A stretch of 64,000 nt of DNA, taken from the NCBI RefSeq assembly GCF_000001735.4, contig NC_003075.7:15067001-15131000 (forward strand). Reading direction: 5' to 3'. Of this stretch, positions 60,257-64,000 are shown piece after piece; within the stretch, counting starts at the first letter, position 1; each line of letters begins with the position of its first letter. The notes under the pieces were generated by a model, which saw only the letters and a program-made list of their open reading frames with translations, had not been told where the DNA came from and made no database searches. This DNA is from Arabidopsis thaliana (Eukaryota; Streptophyta; Magnoliopsida; Brassicales; Brassicaceae). The position numbers were made by a program, and so were the translations under genes.

Positions 60257-62880
60257 ATGAGCAACGAAAGTACAAATTGCTCTTTCTTCTTGAATCTCTT
60301 CATGCTGTTACTTTTGCTGATTTTTTATTCTGCAGATGCTTGTCAAAGGGAATGTGGAGGAATCTCTATCCCATACCCTTTCGGAATCGGAAAAGATTGC
60401 TGTCTCGAGAAGTATTACGAAATCGAATGTCGTAACACAACTTCAAGAAAGCTTGTTCCTTTACTTTCTTTTATTAACAAAGAAGTTGTGAGTATCTCTC
60501 TTCCGAGTGCAGATAGTCATTTTGCTTATGAAGTATCTGATCAAGAACGTCATGAATCATTTGGCTTAGTTCGTGTCAAGTTCCCGATTACATCCGCCGG
60601 ATGTTTCAACGATGGAAAAGAGTCTGGAGGCGGATCAAAAATGAACTTCACGGGTAGCCCTTTCTTCATTGACAGATCAAACAGCCTCATAGCGGCTGGT
60701 TGCAACAGCAAAGTGTCTTTGATGTATATAAAGCCAAAAATGGTAGGATGCGAGTTGAGTTGCAATACAAGCAAAGACTCATATAGCAATAGCATCCCTT
60801 TTGTCGAAGCGGGGTGCTCAAGCAACGTTTTACCCTATTCTCAGGACCAAGGTTGTCCAGAAGAGATAGCAGAAGAAACAGGATGCAATGGTATCGGATG
60901 TTGCCAGGCAAGTCTACCTAACGAGCCTCAACAAGTTATTGGTATCAGAACAGAGAATAATGATGGAAACTCGACAACAAAAGTAGAGTGTACAGTCTCG
61001 GCCTTCTTAACAGATGAGATCTACGCTTTGCCGAAGGCGACCAAAACAGAACACTTACTTGCTAAGAGATATGCTACGGTTAGTCTAGGATGGGTAATCC
61101 AGACGAGTAATAGATCTTTCCTGGACTCCTTGGCCTTGGCCTGCAAAGACAGAGAAGATTACCGCAATACTACTAACTTGGAAAGAAAGTGTACATGCGG
61201 CAGAATCACTATATCTGAGACAAGTTATGCAAACTGTGGATGCACCTATGGTTACACAGGTAACCCATATGTTTTGAACGGATGCAAAGGTCAGTATATG
61301 TTCCTTCCTTATTCTCTCTTCTCTCTTTTTGTGTGCACGCATCTTTTGAGATTTTACAAATCATCCCTAGATGTTATAATTATAAGTTTTTCTTTCATCA
61401 TTTGATTATAATATGTCATCTTTCAAATATAGATATTGATGAATGTAAAGTCAAATTCGAATACTGTGGAAAGACAGAAACTTGTGTGAATTTTGAAGGA
61501 GGCTATCGCTGCGTGCGCGATAAAACTAAAGCGATAATGATAGGTAGGTCACTGATTTATCTTCCAAGTTGAGTCACAAACATGTAGAACTTTTAAAAAG
61601 AAAGTGATGATCAACCTGTAATATTCTTGTGCGGTTTTGCAGGCGCGGGTACGGGTTTTGGGGTCTTAGTCCTAGTTGGTGGATTATGGTGGTTGAGAAA
61701 GTTTCTAATAAAGAGAAGGATCACAAAGAGAAAGAAAAAGTTCTTCAAACGTAACGGAGGACTACTATTGCTACAAGAATTAAATACCAGAGAAGGCTAT
61801 GTCGAAAAGACTAGAGTCTTCAACTCGAGAGAGCTAGAGAAAGCCACCGAGAACTTCAGCGAAAACAGAGTTCTTGGACATGGTGGTCAAGGTACTGTGT
61901 ACAAAGGTATGCTTGTAGATGGTAGAACCGTTGCAGTAAAGAAATCCAAAGTTATAGATGAAGACAAACTCCAAGAGTTCATCAACGAGGTCGTGATTCT
62001 CTCCCAAATAAACCATAGACACGTCGTCAAACTCTTGGGATGTTGTCTTGAGACAGAAGTTCCTATGTTGGTTTACGAGTTTATCATCAATGGTAACCTC
62101 TTTAAGCATATCCATGAAGAAGAATCTGATGATTACACTATGTTATGGGGAATGCGTCTACGCATAGCTGTGGATATTGCAGGAGCTCTTTCTTATCTTC
62201 ATTCTTCTGCATCTTCTCCAATCTATCATAGAGATATCAAGTCAACAAATATATTACTAGACGAAAAGTACCGAGCCAAGGTGGCTGATTTTGGAACGTC
62301 AAGATCAGTAACCATAGATCAAACTCATTGGACAACGGTTATTTCAGGTACAGTTGGGTATGTGGATCCGGAGTACTACCAGTCAAGCCAATATACTGAA
62401 AAGAGTGATGTTTATAGCTTTGGAGTGATTTTAGCTGAACTTATCACTGGAGATAAGCCTGTCATAATGGTACAAAACACTCAAGAGATAGTTGCCCTTG
62501 CAGAGCATTTCAGAGTTGCCATGAAAGAGAAGAGACTTACAGATATCATAGATGCTAGAATAAGAAATGACTGCAAACCGGAACAAGTAATGGCAGTAGC
62601 AAAGGTGGCAATGAAGTGTTTGAGCTCGAAAGGAAAAAAACGTCCGAATATGAGAGAAGTTTTTACAGAGTTGGAGAGGATTTGTACTTCTCCGGAAGAT
62701 TCACAGGTGCATAACCGGATTGACGAAGAAGAAGAAGAAGAAGAAGAGGAGGAAGAAGTTGTGACGACAATAAACAGAGGCGATTCTTGGAGCATTAGTG
62801 TTACTGCTCCAGCCTTAAGTATTGTGGCTTCATCTCCTTCTTCAGATGTTGAACCATTGTTTCCTCGTCTCACATGGTGA
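60257..62880 (+). CDS. WAKL18: Wall-associated receptor kinase-like 18
   Basis: Three exons (60257-61289, 61433-61543, 61643-62880) give 793 residues with the same exon phases as WAKL17: signal peptide, GUB_WAK region ([16 protein letters not shown]), EGF-Ca exon ([12 protein letters not shown]), transmembrane helix ([15 protein letters not shown]) and an RD-type kinase ([36 protein letters not shown]). The kinase exon is nearly identical to that of WAKL17. The ectodomain differs in many residues and in several indels, for example an insertion around [16 protein letters not shown]. The GAA-encoded Glu run near the C-terminus is of a different length. The catalytic motifs are complete. Likely a plasma-membrane pectin sensor. 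I recall AT4G31110. Confidence 0.93.
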
Positions 62881-63242
62881 CTGACACTTAATTTGATGTT
62901 TCTTCTTACAACGTTTGTGTAATATATTTGTAACATCTATATATCTTGTTACTTTAGTCTTGAGTTTTGTATTAAGGAACCTGTTATGTTTGTTTTTGTA
63001 AATTAATTGTGAGTGATGATGACACGTGGAAGAGCATTAACGTTATGTGTCTTCTTCAGAGCACATCAAATCAATGGCGGATAAGAGTTTTATGTGTCAC
63101 TGACGGAGAGAAATCACGTCTCTTCTGTCCACGAAGATGATCGTGCAAGACCGAAGCGATAAGTCTCTTGCAGAACCAACTTTTAAGATTTAAGGTTGCT
63201 TGTCCCTTTTTTGGCTCCTTAATTCTTGGATTGATAGAGAAA
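62881..63242 (+). other. WAKL18 3' UTR and promoter of the DUF1997 gene
   Basis: A 362-bp gap. The ACGTG core ACACGTGG at about 63021-63028 is a G-box/ABRE-like element that could serve the downstream gene. Nothing else is visible. Confidence 0.4.
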
Positions 63243-64000
63243 ATGGATATTGGGATTAGAAACGGATGGAGAACTCCGAAGACTTCAGAAAGCTCTGGAT
63301 CTAATTTCCTGGGTTTGCTTAGATCCTACCCTAACACCATCCCCAGGTGTTTATACTTTCTTAGTTTATCTTCTTCTTTTGGTTTATTGGATTTGATAGG
63401 TCAGGAGCTCTGTTTCAGGGAGAGAATTCATATGGGTAATGTTCATAGTGGCAAAAGAGCAATGGTGATTTCTAGTTTAAAGAAAGCGAATATCTCTGCT
63501 TCGAGGAAGCAGAGAATTAAGCTAGAGATTAATGGAGAAAAGGAGCTGACTTTCAGTGAGTTTTTGAAACACCCATCTGGCATGGAGGCTGTGATCAACG
63601 CAAAGGCTTTGCAGAGTTACCATTTAGTTGATGATAGTGATGATACTTACAGGTTCTTTCTTTAACTCTCTCATATCAATTAATGTTCATAGGACACTGG
63701 AAGTTTCTCTCATACTTGTCTGGCATACATGGTCTTTGCATCTGTTTTGGGATCTTCATCGCTTTGATTGTTATATCTGCAAAGCATAAGTATCCGAAGA
63801 GTGTATCTCTAATCATAAACATAGATTCGTCTAATTGATATCCAGTCACAAGCTTGTCAGATGTTTTCTAATATGTTAGCATCATTATTTGGAAATATGC
63901 CTTCTATCTGGAAAGGGAGATAGTAAATCTTTGTCTTACAGTGCAGATGTACATTGCCAAAAGTTCAGTTAATGAGTTTTGAAGTTTATCCAGTACTGGT
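63243..64000 (+). CDS. DUF1997 family protein, 5' part (runs off the window)
   Basis: Three exons are visible: 63243-63346, 63419-63652 and 63947 to the window end. The N-terminus (MDIGIRNGWRTPKTSESSGSNFLGLLRSYPNTIPRRERI) may be a plastid transit peptide. The rest (HLVDDSDDTYRCTLPKVQLMSFEVYPVL) matches the start of the DUF1997 domain, found in plant and cyanobacterial plastid proteins of unclear function. The first intron (63347-63418) is 72 nt, has no stop in frame, and could be retained as 24 codons. The exon 3 acceptor was chosen at 63946, because the one at 63941 meets a stop. I recall AT4G31115. The gene continues beyond the window. Confidence 0.75.

Noticed and set aside
1-64000. CRISPR array, prophage or bacterial-type defence cluster
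   Set aside because: No regularly spaced repeats and no bacterial gene organisation. All genes are plant nuclear type with introns.

Overview
The window is plant nuclear DNA. It has AT-rich intergenic sequence, short GT-AG introns of about 70-400 bp, a conserved plant microRNA hairpin, and plant-specific families (CIPK, WAKL, PPR, CRM, CBP60). From the protein sequences and the gene order I recognise Arabidopsis thaliana chromosome 4, roughly the AT4G30960 to AT4G31115 interval. That assignment, and the locus names used below, come from memory and not from a search. The exon borders were read by hand, and most gene models close in frame.

Layout. 0-2 kb: CIPK6, an intronless SnRK3 kinase with upstream ORFs in its leader. 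2-7.7 kb: a long AT-rich gap with two small tandem repeats. 7.7-10.1 kb: MIR156B, with the miR156 hairpin at about 7.9-8.08 kb. 12.5-14.6 kb, minus strand: the bHLH root-hair regulator LRL2 (six exons). 17.5-30.9 kb: a 31-exon UTP20 gene (nucleolar SSU processome) with one apparent reading-frame break. 31.2-32.9 kb: a purple-acid-phosphatase-like protein that appears to lack its metal ligands. 33.1-34.05 kb: two overlapping small ORFs and a perfect 25-bp inverted repeat. 34.5-35.5 kb: NKS1 (DUF1068, Golgi). 36.4-38.8 kb: CBP60F, whose fourth intron begins with AT instead of GT. 39.7-41.4 kb: the CRM-domain splicing factor mCSF1. 41.8-43.1 kb, minus: an ABHD17/WAV2-like hydrolase. 44.8-46.9 kb, minus: the plastid CemA-like protein DLDG1. 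47.3-48.4 kb: the plastid octanoyltransferase LIP2p, divergent from DLDG1. 49.9-50.5 kb: a DREB-type AP2/ERF factor. 51.7-53.5 kb, minus: an intronless PPR protein. 53.65 kb: tRNA-Arg(UCU). 54.2-56.1 kb: lunapark LNP2. 56.9-62.9 kb: the tandem receptor kinases WAKL17 and WAKL18, with a broken copy of the LNP2 3' end between them. 63.2 kb to the end: the start of a DUF1997 gene.

These are independent eukaryotic genes and not an operon. The only local units are two divergent pairs (DLDG1/LIP2p, and PPR/LNP2 with a tRNA between them) and the WAKL tandem duplication. I found no mobile-element coding region, CRISPR array or bacterial-type system. The most notable points are changes at single sites: a probable 1-nt deletion in UTP20, the non-canonical 5' splice site in CBP60F, a likely pseudophosphatase, a young-looking hairpin at 34.0 kb, and small ORFs in regulatory leaders (CIPK6, pri-miR156b).
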